Source: Microbacterium esteraromaticum
GTDB taxonomy: Bacteria > Actinomycetota > Actinomycetes > Actinomycetales > Microbacteriaceae
Direction of reading: 5' to 3'
Length of the DNA: 64,000 nt
Assembly: GCF_014084045.1 (NCBI RefSeq)
Contig: NZ_CP043732.1
Location: 1,426,001 to 1,490,000, forward strand
Positions 52,937-62,518 of this stretch are shown here, piece by piece (the stretch's first letter is position 1; each line of letters begins with the position of its first letter). Under the pieces are notes generated by a model. The model was given only the letters and a program-made list of their open reading frames with translations, ran no database searches and was not told where the DNA came from. The translations under genes and the position numbers were made by a program.

Positions 52937-53854
52937 ATGGACCCCCGGATGTTCCTCATCGACACCGATCCCGGCATCGACGACGCGCACGCGCTCGCCA
53001 TGGCGTTCAGCGGCCTGCCTCCCGAGCAGCTGATCATCACCACGGTGGCAGGAAACGTGGGCATCGACGTGGTCACCGAGAACGCTCGCCGGCTGGTCGG
53101 CGCTCTCGCTCCTGGAGTCGCTGTGCACCGCGGCGCAGCCGGCCCCATCCTGGGAGCATCCGTCGAAGCCCCGCACATCCACGGCGACGACGGCATGGGC
53201 GGCTTCGCCTGGCCCGATGCCCCGCTCGCGCCCGAGGCCGCCACCGGTGCCGTGCGGGCGATCCTCGACGCAGCCGACCGCTATGGCGAACAGCTCACCA
53301 TCGTGGCGCTCGGGCCGCTCACCAACGTCGCGCTGGCGATCAGAATCGACCCGAGTCTGCCCGAGCGCATCGGCCGAGTCGTCTCGATGGGGGGAACACC
53401 GGCCGGATGGGGCAACGCCAGCATCAACGCCGAGTTCAACGTCTTCGCAGATCCGATCGCCGCCGAGATCGTCTACTCGACCGTCCCGCTGACGCTGATC
53501 ACCTGGGACCTCACTCAGCAGGTGCGCTTCAGCCCAGCCGAGCTCGATTCATTCTGGGCCGGCGACTCCGACGCCGCCGGGATCCTCCGCGGGATCCATG
53601 AGCACCGCAAGGCAAGCGACCCCGCCATCGCGCGCATGCCCGACTTCGGCCGCGTCGACCCGCTGGCGATGGCCATCGCGCTCGATGAGACCGTCCTGGT
53701 CGACGCAGTCCGGCATCCGGTCGTCGTCGGCTACGGCGGCCTCGGCCACGGCGTCACCGCGGTCGACTGGAAGGACGAACGATCCCTCCGCCCCCGGCTG
53801 ACCATCCCGACCCGGATCGACCGCAAACGCGCGATCGAGCTCTTCACCGTCTGA
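52937..53854 (+). CDS. inosine/uridine-preferring nucleoside hydrolase
   Basis: A 305-residue nucleoside hydrolase: the Ca2+ and ribose-binding motif DTDPGIDDA (residues 9-17), then a conserved N-side GALGPLTNVALAI-type segment (VALGPLTNVALAI), GNASINAEFNVFADP, and a C-terminal catalytic-region His/Asp. It hydrolyses the N-glycosidic bond of a (possibly modified) nucleoside, releasing ribose and base. It starts at ATG 52937, or possibly 52949. It is the first gene of an operon with an ABC importer and a deaminase-like enzyme, behind twin LacI-type operators. Confidence 0.92.
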   Translation: MDPRMFLIDTDPGIDDAHALAMAFSGLPPEQLIITTVAGNVGIDVVTENARRLVGALAPGVAVHRGAAGPILGASVEAPHIHGDDGMGGFAWPDAPLAPEAATGAVRAILDAADRYGEQLTIVALGPLTNVALAIRIDPSLPERIGRVVSMGGTPAGWGNASINAEFNVFADPIAAEIVYSTVPLTLITWDLTQQVRFSPAELDSFWAGDSDAAGILRGIHEHRKASDPAIARMPDFGRVDPLAMAIALDETVLVDAVRHPVVVGYGGLGHGVTAVDWKDERSLRPRLTIPTRIDRKRAIELFTV

Positions 53855-53900
53855 TCGCTCCCTGATCACCTGAACCCGAACGGTACGAAAGGAAACAACG

Positions 53901-54941
53901 ATGTCCCACCTCTCCGCGCCCGCGCGCGTCGGCCGCAGCGTCGCCGCCGTCGCCGGCATCGCCGCCCTCGCTCTGCTCACCGCCTGCAGCGGCGGCTCCG
54001 AGACGCCGGCGTCCGACGGCGCCGATGTGAAGCCGCTGGAATCGGCCGCCTTCCAGCTCGGCTGGATCCCCAACGTCGAGTCGATGGCGCCGATCGTCGC
54101 CTCCGCCAGAGGCTATTTCGAGGACGAGGGCGTCGATGTCGAGCTCCTCCCCGGTGGTCCCGAAGTGACCACGGATGCTCAGATCGTCAGCGGCAACGCC
54201 CTGGTCGGCAGCCTCTCGAGCGAGGGTCTCGCCAACAGCGTCCGAGCCGGCGCGCCGCTGGTCGCCATCGGAGCGATCTACCAGACCTCGTCGTCGGCGA
54301 TCATCACGACCGAGGCCAGTGGCATTTCCGAGCCGAAGGACCTGGAGGGAAGGCGCTTCGGCATCTCGCAGACCGACGCGCGCGTGTACACGCCCTTCTT
54401 CTCATTGAACGGCGTCGATGAGACGAAGATCGACGAGGTCTCCACGGGTTCCGACCCGGCATCGCTGATCTCGGGCGAGGTGGATGCGATGAGCGGAACG
54501 CTGGCCAACCAGCCCATCGCCCTCGAGGCAGCCGGAGTCAAGACGAAGACGATCCGGCTGGCGGACTACGGCTACAACCGCTGGAGCCAGCTGCTGGTGG
54601 TGCGCAAGGACTCGCTCGAGGACCCGCAGAAGCGCGCCACCGTCGAGGCGATGCTGAAGGCGATCACGAAGGGTCTCGAGGAGTCGGTGGCCGACCCGGA
54701 TGCCGCAGCGCAGACCGTCTACGACGTGTATGGAGAGCAGCTCGGCCTCGAGCTCGACCAGCAGAAGGCCTCCGCCGCCGTCTGGGCGGAGCTCGCCGCC
54801 AATCCGACGACCGACCAGGGTCTGGTGCAGATCACCGAGGAGGGCATCCAGAGCCAGCAGGAGTTCTTCGACACCATCGGCATCGAGGTCGACGCCGCCG
54901 ATCTCTTCGACCTCAGTGTGCAGGAGGAGGGTTCTCGATGA
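53901..54941 (+). CDS. ABC substrate-binding lipoprotein (NMT1/SsuA-like)
   Basis: A 346-residue binding protein with lipobox LTAC (Cys29) and the SsuA/NMT1/THI5-like fold: [36 protein letters not shown] at the start of the mature part, then [11 protein letters not shown]. This family binds sulfonates, thiamine-precursor pyrimidines, riboflavin or similar small rings. Given a nucleoside hydrolase upstream and a deaminase-like enzyme downstream, a nucleoside or nucleobase ligand is the best inference. Its ribosome binding site AAAGGAAA is good; the stop overlaps the ATPase start (ATGA). Confidence 0.88.
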   Translation: MSHLSAPARVGRSVAAVAGIAALALLTACSGGSETPASDGADVKPLESAAFQLGWIPNVESMAPIVASARGYFEDEGVDVELLPGGPEVTTDAQIVSGNALVGSLSSEGLANSVRAGAPLVAIGAIYQTSSSAIITTEASGISEPKDLEGRRFGISQTDARVYTPFFSLNGVDETKIDEVSTGSDPASLISGEVDAMSGTLANQPIALEAAGVKTKTIRLADYGYNRWSQLLVVRKDSLEDPQKRATVEAMLKAITKGLEESVADPDAAAQTVYDVYGEQLGLELDQQKASAAVWAELAANPTTDQGLVQITEEGIQSQQEFFDTIGIEVDAADLFDLSVQEEGSR

Positions 54942-55717
54942 CGGGCTTCGTCGCGGAGCACGTCTCGAAGACGTTCGCCGACGGCAGGCGCGCCGTGCAG
55001 GCGCTCGACGACGTCTCCCTCGACGCGCCGGTGGGTTCGTTCATCGCGTTGATCGGCCCCTCCGGATGCGGCAAGTCGACGCTGCTGCGGATGTTCGCGG
55101 GGCTCGACGATCCCACCTCGGGATCGGTCGCGGTGCTGGGCGACACCCCCGCTGCCGTGCAGGGCGGTCACTCGGTCGGTGTGGCGTTTCAGGATGCCGC
55201 GCTGCTGCCCTGGCGCAGCGTCGAGACCAACATCGCCCTGCCCCTGCAGGTCGCCGGCAAGAAGGTCGATCGCAAGGCGATCGCCGACCTGATCGCTCTC
55301 ACCGGGCTCACCGGGTTCGAGAAGGCTCGGCCGGCGCAGCTGTCCGGCGGTATGCGCCAGCGCGTCGCCATCGCGCGTTCTCTCGTGCTCGAGCCGAAGG
55401 TGCTGCTGCTCGACGAGCCCTTCGGCGCCCTCGACGACATGACCCGCCAGCAGATGAACGTCGAACTGCAGCGGATCTGGACGGAGCGGCCCACCACCAC
55501 TCTGCTGGTCACGCACTCGCTCGACGAGGCGGTGTTCCTCAGCGACCGCGTCTACGTGATGGCGGCTCGCCCCGGCCGCATCGTCGCGGAGGTCGAGATC
55601 CCGCTCGGACGCCCCCGCACACCCGAGGTGCAGCAGTCGGCCGCGTTCCACGCCCTCACCGACGAGCTCTCGCGTCTGCTCTTCCAGGCGAAGACCGAGC
55701 CGGGGCGGGCCGCGTGA
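54938..55717 (+). CDS. ABC transporter ATP-binding protein (SsuB/TauB-like)
   Basis: A 259-residue importer ATPase: Walker A GPSGCGKS (residues 40-47), Q-loop [12 protein letters not shown] (the FQDxxLLPW form of the SsuB/TauB/nitrate group), signature LSGGMRQR, Walker [14 protein letters not shown], and switch His in VTHSLDEA. It drives the fused permease encoded next. ATG 54938 overlaps the binding-protein stop and has GAGGAGGG upstream; its own stop overlaps the permease GTG. Confidence 0.93.
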   Translation: MTGFVAEHVSKTFADGRRAVQALDDVSLDAPVGSFIALIGPSGCGKSTLLRMFAGLDDPTSGSVAVLGDTPAAVQGGHSVGVAFQDAALLPWRSVETNIALPLQVAGKKVDRKAIADLIALTGLTGFEKARPAQLSGGMRQRVAIARSLVLEPKVLLLDEPFGALDDMTRQQMNVELQRIWTERPTTTLLVTHSLDEAVFLSDRVYVMAARPGRIVAEVEIPLGRPRTPEVQQSAAFHALTDELSRLLFQAKTEPGRAA

Positions 55718-57339
55718 CGACCGCGAGCACCTCGAGCACAAGAGCGGTGCGGCGGCCCGGTGCATCGCGTCAGGAGAGACGCTGGCCGCTCCCGGTCGCG
55801 ATGGTCGTCGGCTTGCTCGCGCTGTGGATGCTGTCGGCAGCCCTGCTCTCGGGCACGCACCTCGTGCCATATCCCTGGGAGCTGGCGGGTCGCATCGTGC
55901 AGGACGCGCCCCTGCTGGGGGCGAACATCGGCCCGACCCTCCGGGTGGCGGCACTCGGATTCCTGTTCGGGGCGCTGGCCGTGCTGCCGCTCGCCGCGGT
56001 GGGCGTGGTGTGGGCTCCCGTCGAGCCGATCGTGATGCGAGTGGCTGTGGTCGTGCACGTGATCCCCTTCGTCGCGATCGCGCCCATCATCGTGGTCACG
56101 ATGCCAGGCGAACCGGCGCGTGTGACGATCGCCGCTCTGCAGGTGTACTTCCCGCTGCTGATCGGCGTGCTCCTCGGGCTGAAGTCGACCGACGAACGTG
56201 CAGTCGACGTGGTCACCACATCAGGCGGCGGACGCTGGGCGGTGCTGCGCTACGTACGACTGCCCTCGGCGGTGCCGAACCTGCTCGGCGCGCTGCAGAT
56301 CGCGGTGCCGGCGGCGGTGCTCGGCGCGCTGATCGCCGAGTTCTTCGGGGCAGACCGAGGCCTCGGCGCGATCCTGGTCAATGCGCAGGACTCCCTGCTC
56401 ACCGAGCGGGTGTGGGCGATCGCGCTCACGATCGGGGCCATCGCCACCCTCGGCTACGGTCTCGTCACGCTGATCGGCAGGCTCGTCTTCCCCTGGGCGG
56501 GCAGGGGAGCCTCGGTCGGCACGACGGTCGCCGGCGCGGAACAGGCAACCGTGGCGCGGTGGCAGCTCATCCTCGGCTCGGTCGTCTCGGCGGCGCTGCT
56601 GCTCGGGCTGTGGTGGTCGCTGCGTCCGGCGTTCCAACTGGATGCGTTCTTCGTGAAGGACCCGATCGATGTCCTCCGCTTCCTCACCGAGGGCAACATG
56701 CTCACCTCCGAGCCCGCATCGGTGTTCTGGAGCAGGTTCGCCGTCGCGACTGCCGAGACGGGTGTGCATGCGGGTATCGGCTTCGTAGTGGGGACGGCCG
56801 TCGCGGTCCTCGGCGCGATCGCCCTGGTGGCCGTGCCGGGACTGGAGCGAGCGGCGATGCCCTTCGCCATCGTGCTGCGGTCCATGCCGCTGGTCGCCCT
56901 CACCCCGCTCATCGTGCTGCTGTTCGGCCGCGGGCTGTTCGGTGTGACGGTGCTGATCACGCTGGTCACCTTCTTCCCGACGCTGGTCACGGTCATCCTC
57001 GGTCTGCGGGCGGCGCCCGAGGGCGCGATCGACGTGATCCGCGCGTCCGGCGGCTCGCCGCTGTCGGCGGCCCTTCGGGTGCGCCTGCTGTACGCGGTGC
57101 CGGCGATCACGGCATCCGCCCGGATCGCCATCCCTGCGGCGGTGAGCGGCGCGATGCTGGCCGAATGGCTGGCCACCGGCGACGGCCTCGGCGACATGAT
57201 CACGCTGGCCGCGGTCAACGCCGACTATTTCACGCTGTGGAGCGCTGGTGCCCTCGTCGTCGTCCTGGTGCTCGCGCTGTACGGCCTCGTCAACGTCGTC
57301 GACCGCGCGGTGTCGCGTCGTCTCGGCGTGGCGTTCTGA
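55714..57339 (+). CDS. ABC permease, two SsuC-type domains fused in one chain
   Basis: A 541-residue protein with two complete binding-protein-dependent permease domains. The coupling (EAA) loops are visible as [24 protein letters not shown] in the first half and [24 protein letters not shown] in the second. Normally one SsuC protein forms a homodimer; here a duplicated gene has fused, so each transporter would use one chain with two different halves. GTG 55714 overlaps the ATPase stop (GTGA). It sits between the ATPase and amidohydrolase genes in the nucleoside operon. Confidence 0.9.
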   Translation: MTTASTSSTRAVRRPGASRQERRWPLPVAMVVGLLALWMLSAALLSGTHLVPYPWELAGRIVQDAPLLGANIGPTLRVAALGFLFGALAVLPLAAVGVVWAPVEPIVMRVAVVVHVIPFVAIAPIIVVTMPGEPARVTIAALQVYFPLLIGVLLGLKSTDERAVDVVTTSGGGRWAVLRYVRLPSAVPNLLGALQIAVPAAVLGALIAEFFGADRGLGAILVNAQDSLLTERVWAIALTIGAIATLGYGLVTLIGRLVFPWAGRGASVGTTVAGAEQATVARWQLILGSVVSAALLLGLWWSLRPAFQLDAFFVKDPIDVLRFLTEGNMLTSEPASVFWSRFAVATAETGVHAGIGFVVGTAVAVLGAIALVAVPGLERAAMPFAIVLRSMPLVALTPLIVLLFGRGLFGVTVLITLVTFFPTLVTVILGLRAAPEGAIDVIRASGGSPLSAALRVRLLYAVPAITASARIAIPAAVSGAMLAEWLATGDGLGDMITLAAVNADYFTLWSAGALVVVLVLALYGLVNVVDRAVSRRLGVAF

Positions 57340-57383
57340 CGCAGGCATCCGCTCAACAATCCCCACTCATACCCGGAAGAACC

Positions 57384-58760
57384 ATGGTGAACCAGACCGC
57401 TGACACGATCCTCCGCAACGTCCACCTCGTGACCTTCGACCGCGATGACACGATCATCGCCGACGGCGCGCTGGCCATCCGGGACGGAGTGATCGTGGAT
57501 CGCGGCACCACGGGCGAGATAACCGGCAGATGGGATGCCGCCCAGCGGATCGACGGCAGGGGCATGATCGCGATACCCGGCCTGACGGATGCCCATTTCC
57601 ACACCGCTCAGACCCTCATGCGGGGAATGATCACGACCCTGGGTCGCACCCGCAAGCTGAGGGTGCCGACCTGGCGAGAGTACTATCTGCCGTTCGAGGC
57701 GCAGCTGACGCCCGAAGACGTCGAGCTCTCCGGCGACCTTGCCTACGCCACGATGCTGCGCAGCGGCACCACCCAGATGCTCGAGGCGGGCGGGCCGCAT
57801 CCGGAGGCGATGGCCAGAGCGGCTGAGCGCACGGGCATCCGCGCGACGGTCGCGGTGTCGACCATGGACGGCGGCTCGCGCATCCCGGCATCGATGATCA
57901 TGACGACCGAGCAGGCCATCGCGCGCAACGTCGAGGTGGCCGACGCCCTGCCTCGAATCGTCGACGGACGGCTTGCCCGCGTGCACGGCGGCATGTCGCT
58001 GCGACAGGTGATCACCTGCAGCACCGAGTTGGTCACCGCGGTGCACGCGGAGGCGAGAGCGCGCGGGGTGAAGGTGCACACGCACCTGCTGGAAGGCACC
58101 TATGAGATCGACTTCTGCCTCGAGCAGTTCGGACGGCGCCCGATCGAACACCTCGTGGACATCGGAGTCTTCGACAGCACCCTGCACGGCGCGCACTCCG
58201 TGCTGACGAGCGACGTCGAGATCGACCTCTACGCCCGGCACGCCGCGTCGGCGTGCCACTGCGCGAAAGGCAATTACGCCATCGGGTCGGCGCCCGCCTT
58301 GCGGATGTGGCGCCGGGGCGTCGACATCGGCATCGGCAGCGACGGCGTGGCGAACCTCGGCACGTTGGACATCTTCCGCATCGCGATGCTCGCGCGAGTC
58401 GGTCAGCAGCTGATCGAGGGAACCCCGAATCACAACCGCAATGCGGTCTCGGCCGAGGAGCCGCTGGCGATGGCTGTCACCGGCGGTGCCAGGGCAGCCG
58501 GGTTCGGCCATGATCTCGGCGCGCTCGAGACCGGACGCCGCGCGGACGTGGTGCTGGTGAGCATGGACGGACCCGATGCCGCTGGGTACACGTCGCCCGA
58601 GGCATTCCTCTACGAGTGCGCCTCGGGGCGCGATGTGACCACGGTGCTGGTCGACGGCGACGTGGTCGTGAAGGACGGCGAGGTCGTCGGCGTCGACTTC
58701 GATGAGGTCCGAGCGCGAGCGGCGGCCCGGCAGCAGCAGCTGGTGGACGCCATAGCCTGA
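57384..58760 (+). CDS. amidohydrolase-family deaminase (cytosine/guanine deaminase-like)
   Basis: A 458-residue metal-dependent hydrolase of the chlorohydrolase/cytosine deaminase branch: metal ligands HFH in LTDAHFHTAQ, later His in VKVHTHLLEG and LHGAHSV, and Asp in IGIGSDGVANLG. It opens with a TILRNVHLVTFD strand typical of SsnA/AtzA-like enzymes. Related members deaminate guanine, cytosine, 8-oxoguanine, adenosine derivatives or triazines; the substrate here is unknown but is presumably the base freed by the nucleoside hydrolase. ATG 57384 follows ACCCGGAAGA; it is the last gene of the operon. Confidence 0.88.
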   Translation: MVNQTADTILRNVHLVTFDRDDTIIADGALAIRDGVIVDRGTTGEITGRWDAAQRIDGRGMIAIPGLTDAHFHTAQTLMRGMITTLGRTRKLRVPTWREYYLPFEAQLTPEDVELSGDLAYATMLRSGTTQMLEAGGPHPEAMARAAERTGIRATVAVSTMDGGSRIPASMIMTTEQAIARNVEVADALPRIVDGRLARVHGGMSLRQVITCSTELVTAVHAEARARGVKVHTHLLEGTYEIDFCLEQFGRRPIEHLVDIGVFDSTLHGAHSVLTSDVEIDLYARHAASACHCAKGNYAIGSAPALRMWRRGVDIGIGSDGVANLGTLDIFRIAMLARVGQQLIEGTPNHNRNAVSAEEPLAMAVTGGARAAGFGHDLGALETGRRADVVLVSMDGPDAAGYTSPEAFLYECASGRDVTTVLVDGDVVVKDGEVVGVDFDEVRARAAARQQQLVDAIA

Positions 58761-58784
58761 GCCGGGGTGCGGGTGCCCGCGGAC

Positions 58785-58800
58785 GCCGGCGAACGCCGGC
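58785..58800. terminator. short hairpin between convergent deaminase-like and purC genes
   Basis: GCCGGCGAACGCCGGC is a seven-base dyad around AA in the 45-bp gap between two convergent stops. The loop is small, so the inner pairs would open; it is the only terminator-like structure there. Confidence 0.45.
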
Positions 58801-58805
58801 CGGGC

Positions 58806-59669
58806 TCAGCCCTTCAGGCGTCCGATGAGCTCGCGGTAGCGGGCGGCGGTCTGCTCGACCACCTCGTCGGGCAGCGCGGGCGGCTCGCCCTGCTTGTCCC
58901 AGTTGGCTGCGAGCCAGTCGCGCACGATCTGCTTGTCGAAGCTCGCCATCCGCTCCTCCGGCGTCGTGCCGGACGCCCAGGCCTCGGCATCCCAGTAGCG
59001 GGACGAGTCGCTGGTGAGCACTTCGTCGGCCAGGCGGAGGGTGCCCTCTGAGTCGACGCCGAACTCGAACTTCGTGTCGGCGAGGATCAGGCCCTTCTGC
59101 TCGGCGATCTCCGAGGCGCGGCGGTACAGCGAGAGCGAGGCGTCACGCAGCTGAGCCGCGCGCTCGGCGCCCACCAGCTCGACCACGCGCTCGAAGGTGA
59201 TGTTCTCGTCGTGCTCGCCCAGGGGTGCCTTGTAGGCGGGAGTGAAGAGCGGCTCGGGCAGGCGGTCGCCGTTCGAGAGCCCGGCGGGCAGAGCGATGCC
59301 GCACACGGTGCCGTGCTCGACGTACTCCGCCCAGCCGGTGCCGGTGATGTACCCGCGCACCACGCACTCGATGGGCAGGATCTCGAGGGCCATCGCGAGC
59401 ATGGCTCGGCCGGCCACGGCATCCGGGATCTCACCCTCGGCGAGGTGATTCGGCACATCGGAGAGCTGCTCGAACCACCAGTCGCTCAGCTGCGTCAGCA
59501 GTTCGCCCTTCTGCGGGATGCCGGGGCTGAGCACGAAGTCGAAGGCGCTCACCCTGTCGCTGGCCACGACGAGGATGCGCGTGTCGGCCGGGTCCTCCGA
59601 GGCGTACAGGTCGCGGACCTTGCCCGAGTACAGGTGCCGCCAGCCGGGGATGCTCTGTGCTTCGCTCAC
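58806..59669 (-). CDS. purC: phosphoribosylaminoimidazole-succinocarboxamide synthase (SAICAR synthase)
   Basis: A 287-residue SAICAR synthase: LYSGKVRDLYASE at the N-terminus, VVASDRVSAFDFVL, ECVVRGYITGTGWAEY, GLILADTKFEFG and DEVLTSDSSRYW, all hallmarks of the family. It joins aspartate to CAIR in the eighth step of purine synthesis. GTG 59669 fits the family start. It is not linked to purQS (20 kb away) and is convergent with the nucleoside operon. The upstream gene on the other strand encodes an acetyltransferase. Confidence 0.95.
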   Translation of the reverse strand: MSEAQSIPGWRHLYSGKVRDLYASEDPADTRILVVASDRVSAFDFVLSPGIPQKGELLTQLSDWWFEQLSDVPNHLAEGEIPDAVAGRAMLAMALEILPIECVVRGYITGTGWAEYVEHGTVCGIALPAGLSNGDRLPEPLFTPAYKAPLGEHDENITFERVVELVGAERAAQLRDASLSLYRRASEIAEQKGLILADTKFEFGVDSEGTLRLADEVLTSDSSRYWDAEAWASGTTPEERMASFDKQIVRDWLAANWDKQGEPPALPDEVVEQTAARYRELIGRLKG

Positions 59670-59728
59670 GCTCCCATCTTCCCATCCGGTGGGAGCGGGT
59701 GTCGGCGGTGCGTCGTACCCTCGTGGCG

Positions 59729-60289
59729 ATGGATGACGAGACCCTCACCGACCGCCTGCGCCTGCGGCGCCCCACGGATGCCGATTTCGAGGCGATCCAC
59801 GAGATCCATGCCGACCCCAGGGTGTGGCTGCACTACCCGACGCTGCGGCATGCCGACAGGGCGCCCACCGAGCGGATGTTCGCACGGTGGGCGGCGGCAT
59901 GGGACGAGATGGGGCTCGGCTCGTGGGTCGTGCGGCTGCGCGACACCGGCGAGGTGATCGGCGCGGGCGGGTGCACGATGCTGCCCGGTGAGCCGGGAGA
60001 GCGGGTGTGGAACCTCGGCTACCGCATCTCGGCCGACCATCACGGCCACGGCTATGCGACCGAGCTCGCGCGCGCCGCGCTCGCCGCCGCTCGCTCCGTC
60101 TCACCCGACACCCCGGTCATCGCCTATCTCGTCGAGCACAACCGGGCGTCAGCCGCGGTGGCCGAGAAGGTCGGGCTGCGTCTGGTGCATCGTGCTCCGG
60201 ATGCCGGGAACCCCGACCCCGAGGTGATCCGTCTCGTCTACGCCGACCGCGAGCTCGCCGACGCTCAGCTCGCCACGGCGCTGCGCTGA
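59729..60289 (+). CDS. GNAT-family N-acetyltransferase
   Basis: A 186-residue acetyltransferase of the RimJ/RimL type: LTDRLRLRRPTDADFEAIHEIHADP at the start, then WNLGYRISADHHGHGYATELARAAL with the acetyl-CoA loop (H-x-G-H-G-Y/A type), and AYLVEHNRASAAVAEKVGLRLV at the end. The target amine is unknown. I use ATG 59729 (MDDETLTDRL); upstream residues in the same frame are Arg-rich and unlike the family. It is divergent from purC and precedes the DHA2 exporter gene by 41 bp, so the two may be co-transcribed; some such pairs serve drug resistance. Confidence 0.82.
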   Translation: MDDETLTDRLRLRRPTDADFEAIHEIHADPRVWLHYPTLRHADRAPTERMFARWAAAWDEMGLGSWVVRLRDTGEVIGAGGCTMLPGEPGERVWNLGYRISADHHGHGYATELARAALAAARSVSPDTPVIAYLVEHNRASAAVAEKVGLRLVHRAPDAGNPDPEVIRLVYADRELADAQLATALR

Positions 60290-60330
60290 CAGTGCGTCCC
60301 GGTGTCGGCGGGGAGGAGTAGCGTTGCCGG

Positions 60331-61821
60331 GTGACTTCGACGCAGGCGACCCGCACGCAGACCCGCAGCCCCTGGCCCGCACTGTGGGCGCTCGTCATCG
60401 GCTTCTTCATGCTGCTGGTCGACACGACCATCGTCTCGGTGGCGAACCCGGCGATCAAGGCCGCGCTCGACCCCGACACGAACAACCTCGACAACGTGGT
60501 GTGGGTGACCAGTGCGTACCTGCTCGCCTATGCGGTGCCGCTGCTGATCACCGGGCGCCTCGGCGACCGGTTCGGGCCGAAGAACATCTACCTGATCGGC
60601 CTGGCGATCTTCACCCTGGCATCCCTCTGGTGCGGACTGTCGACCACGCTGGAGGGCCTCATCGCCGCCCGAGCGGCGCAGGGCCTCGGCGCGGCCTTCA
60701 TGACGCCGCAGACGATGGCCGTGATCACGCGCACCTTCCCGCCGCAGCGCCGGGGTGCCGCGATGGGGCTGTGGGGTGCGACCGCGGGCGTCGCCACACT
60801 CGTCGGCCCGCTGCTGGGCGGTGTGCTCGTCGACGCATTCGGCTGGGAGGCGATCTTCTTCGTCAACATCCCCGTCGGCGTCGTCGGGTTCGTGCTCGCC
60901 TGGATCCTCGTGCCCACGCTCGAGACCCATCCGCACCGTTTCGATCTCGTCGGCGTGGTGCTCAGCGCCGTCGCGCTGTTCCTCATCGTGTTCGGCCTGC
61001 AGGAGGGTGAGGCCTACGACTGGGGCACCATCGCGGGCCCCGTGTCGGTGTGGGGCCTGATCATCGCCGGTGTGGTCGTGCTGGCGCTGTTCATCGTGCA
61101 GCAGGCGCTGACCAAGAGCGAGCCCCTCGTGCCGCTGGCGCTGTTCCGCGACCGGAACTTCTCGGGTGCGAACGCGGCGATCGCGGTGGTCGGGTTCGCT
61201 GTGACGGGCATGTCGCTGCCCTTCATGTTCTTCCTGCAGCTCGCTCGCGGGCTGACACCCACCGAGGCGGCGCTGCTGATGATCCCGATGGCCGTGCTCT
61301 CGGGTGTTCTCGCCCCCGGTGCGGGCAAGCTGCTCGACCGCATCGACCCGCGGTGGATCCTCATCCCCGGCCTGCTGTGCGTCGCCGGCGGCCAGCTGTG
61401 GAACGCCGCGCTGATGAACATGGACACCCCGACCTGGATGTTCCTGCTGCCCTCCGCCGTGCTCGGCATCGGCAACGCGGGCATGTGGGGACCGCTGGCG
61501 ACCACGGCGACGCGCAACCTCCCGCCGCGTCAGGCGGGCGCAGGTGCCGGCATCTACAACACCACTCGCACGATCGGCTCGGTGGTCGGTTCGGCCGCCA
61601 TCGCGGCGTTCATGCAGTCGAGGCTCGAAGCGAACCTGCCCGGGCTCTCCGAGGCTCCGGCCGGTCTCGCCGGCGGCGGGCAGATGCCGCCGCAGGTCGC
61701 CGAGGGCTTCTCGGCCGGTATGGCGCAGGCGATGATGCTGCCGGCCTGCGTGCTGGGCATCGCCCTGATCGCCGCGCTGTTCCTCGGACGGAACCGTGCC
61801 GAGCGGTCACAGTCGCACTGA
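60331..61821 (+). CDS. DHA2-family MFS multidrug exporter (14-helix, EmrB/QacA type)
   Basis: A 496-residue drug:proton antiporter with 14 helices: first-helix DxTIV motif (LLVDTTIVSVANPAI), ITGRLGDRFGPKN (motif A), motif C-like GATAGVATLVGPLLGGVLVDAFGWEAIFFVNIPVG, and further helices to LGIALIAALFLG. It likely exports cationic or hydrophobic toxic compounds. It starts at GTG 60331. A large tandem-repeat array begins 46 bp after its stop. No regulator gene is next to it. Confidence 0.92.
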   Translation: MTSTQATRTQTRSPWPALWALVIGFFMLLVDTTIVSVANPAIKAALDPDTNNLDNVVWVTSAYLLAYAVPLLITGRLGDRFGPKNIYLIGLAIFTLASLWCGLSTTLEGLIAARAAQGLGAAFMTPQTMAVITRTFPPQRRGAAMGLWGATAGVATLVGPLLGGVLVDAFGWEAIFFVNIPVGVVGFVLAWILVPTLETHPHRFDLVGVVLSAVALFLIVFGLQEGEAYDWGTIAGPVSVWGLIIAGVVVLALFIVQQALTKSEPLVPLALFRDRNFSGANAAIAVVGFAVTGMSLPFMFFLQLARGLTPTEAALLMIPMAVLSGVLAPGAGKLLDRIDPRWILIPGLLCVAGGQLWNAALMNMDTPTWMFLLPSAVLGIGNAGMWGPLATTATRNLPPRQAGAGAGIYNTTRTIGSVVGSAAIAAFMQSRLEANLPGLSEAPAGLAGGGQMPPQVAEGFSAGMAQAMMLPACVLGIALIAALFLGRNRAERSQSH

Positions 61822-61866
61822 CCGCCGCCGCGAGGCGCCCTGCTGCGCGCCCGGGAACCGGCAATT

Positions 61867-62510
61867 GGCCTGAGTTCCGGATGCCCGGTGCTGTGGCATC
61901 CGGGTTTGGGGCGGTATGCCGGATCTGGGGAGTGGCGTCTGAGATCCGGACGTGGGCCTGAGTTCCGGATGCCCGGTGCTGTGGCATCCGGATCTGGGGC
62001 GGTGTGCCGGGTCTGGGGTGTGGGGTCTGGGGTCCGGACGTGGGCCTGAGTTCCGGATGCCCGGTGCTGTGGCATCCGGGTCTGGGGAGAAACGCCGGGG
62101 CTTGGGGAGTGGCGCCCGGGATCCGGAAGTCGGCCTGAGTTCCGGATGCCCGGTGCTGTGGCATCCGGATCTGGGGCGAAAGGCCGGTGTGTGGGCCCGC
62201 CGGCTGGGGCGTGGCGCCTGGGATCCGGAAGTCGGCCTGAGATCCGGATGCCTGGGCCGCAGGCGTCCGGATGTGGAGCAGGTTGCCGGTGTCGGGGCGG
62301 CGCCTGGGACGCGGGGGTTCGGCCTGAGATCCGGATGCCCGGGCCGCTGGCATCCGGATCCGGGTCGGGTTGCCGGTGTCTGGGCCGCTCTGCTGGGGCG
62401 CCCGAGGTGCGGACGTCGGCCTGAGATCCGGATGCCTGGGCCGCAGGCATCCGGATCTGGGTCGGGTTGCCGGATCTGGGCGAACGCCCCCGGGGTCGAG
62501 CCCGGCTGGA
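61867..62510. repeat. tandem array of seven 87-102 bp units with GGATGCC hairpins
   Basis: Units begin GGCCTGAGTTCCGGATGCC or GGCCTGAGATCCGGATGCC at 61867, 61955, 62043, 62132, 62234, 62321 and 62418 (periods 88, 88, 89, 102, 87, 97). Each contains a hairpin CCGGATGCC...GGCATCCGG with a 9-11 base loop, then a G-rich tail with repeated CTGGGG. The first four units carry the loop CGGTGCTGT, the last three TGGGCCGCA/CGGGCCGCT-like loops, showing two sub-lineages. It fills the 697-bp gap; no believable gene runs through it, although both strands stay open for long stretches because of the repetition. Confidence 0.93.
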
Positions 62511-62518
62511 GCCAGGCC

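Noticed and set aside
53855-53900. TPP riboswitch before the SsuA-like binding protein
   Set aside because: The gap is only 46 bp and lacks the conserved CUGAGA and ACCUGAUCUGG elements.
61867-62510. CRISPR array
   Set aside because: Units are adjacent variants of one sequence with no unique spacers, the period varies from 87 to 102 bp, and no cas gene is in the window.
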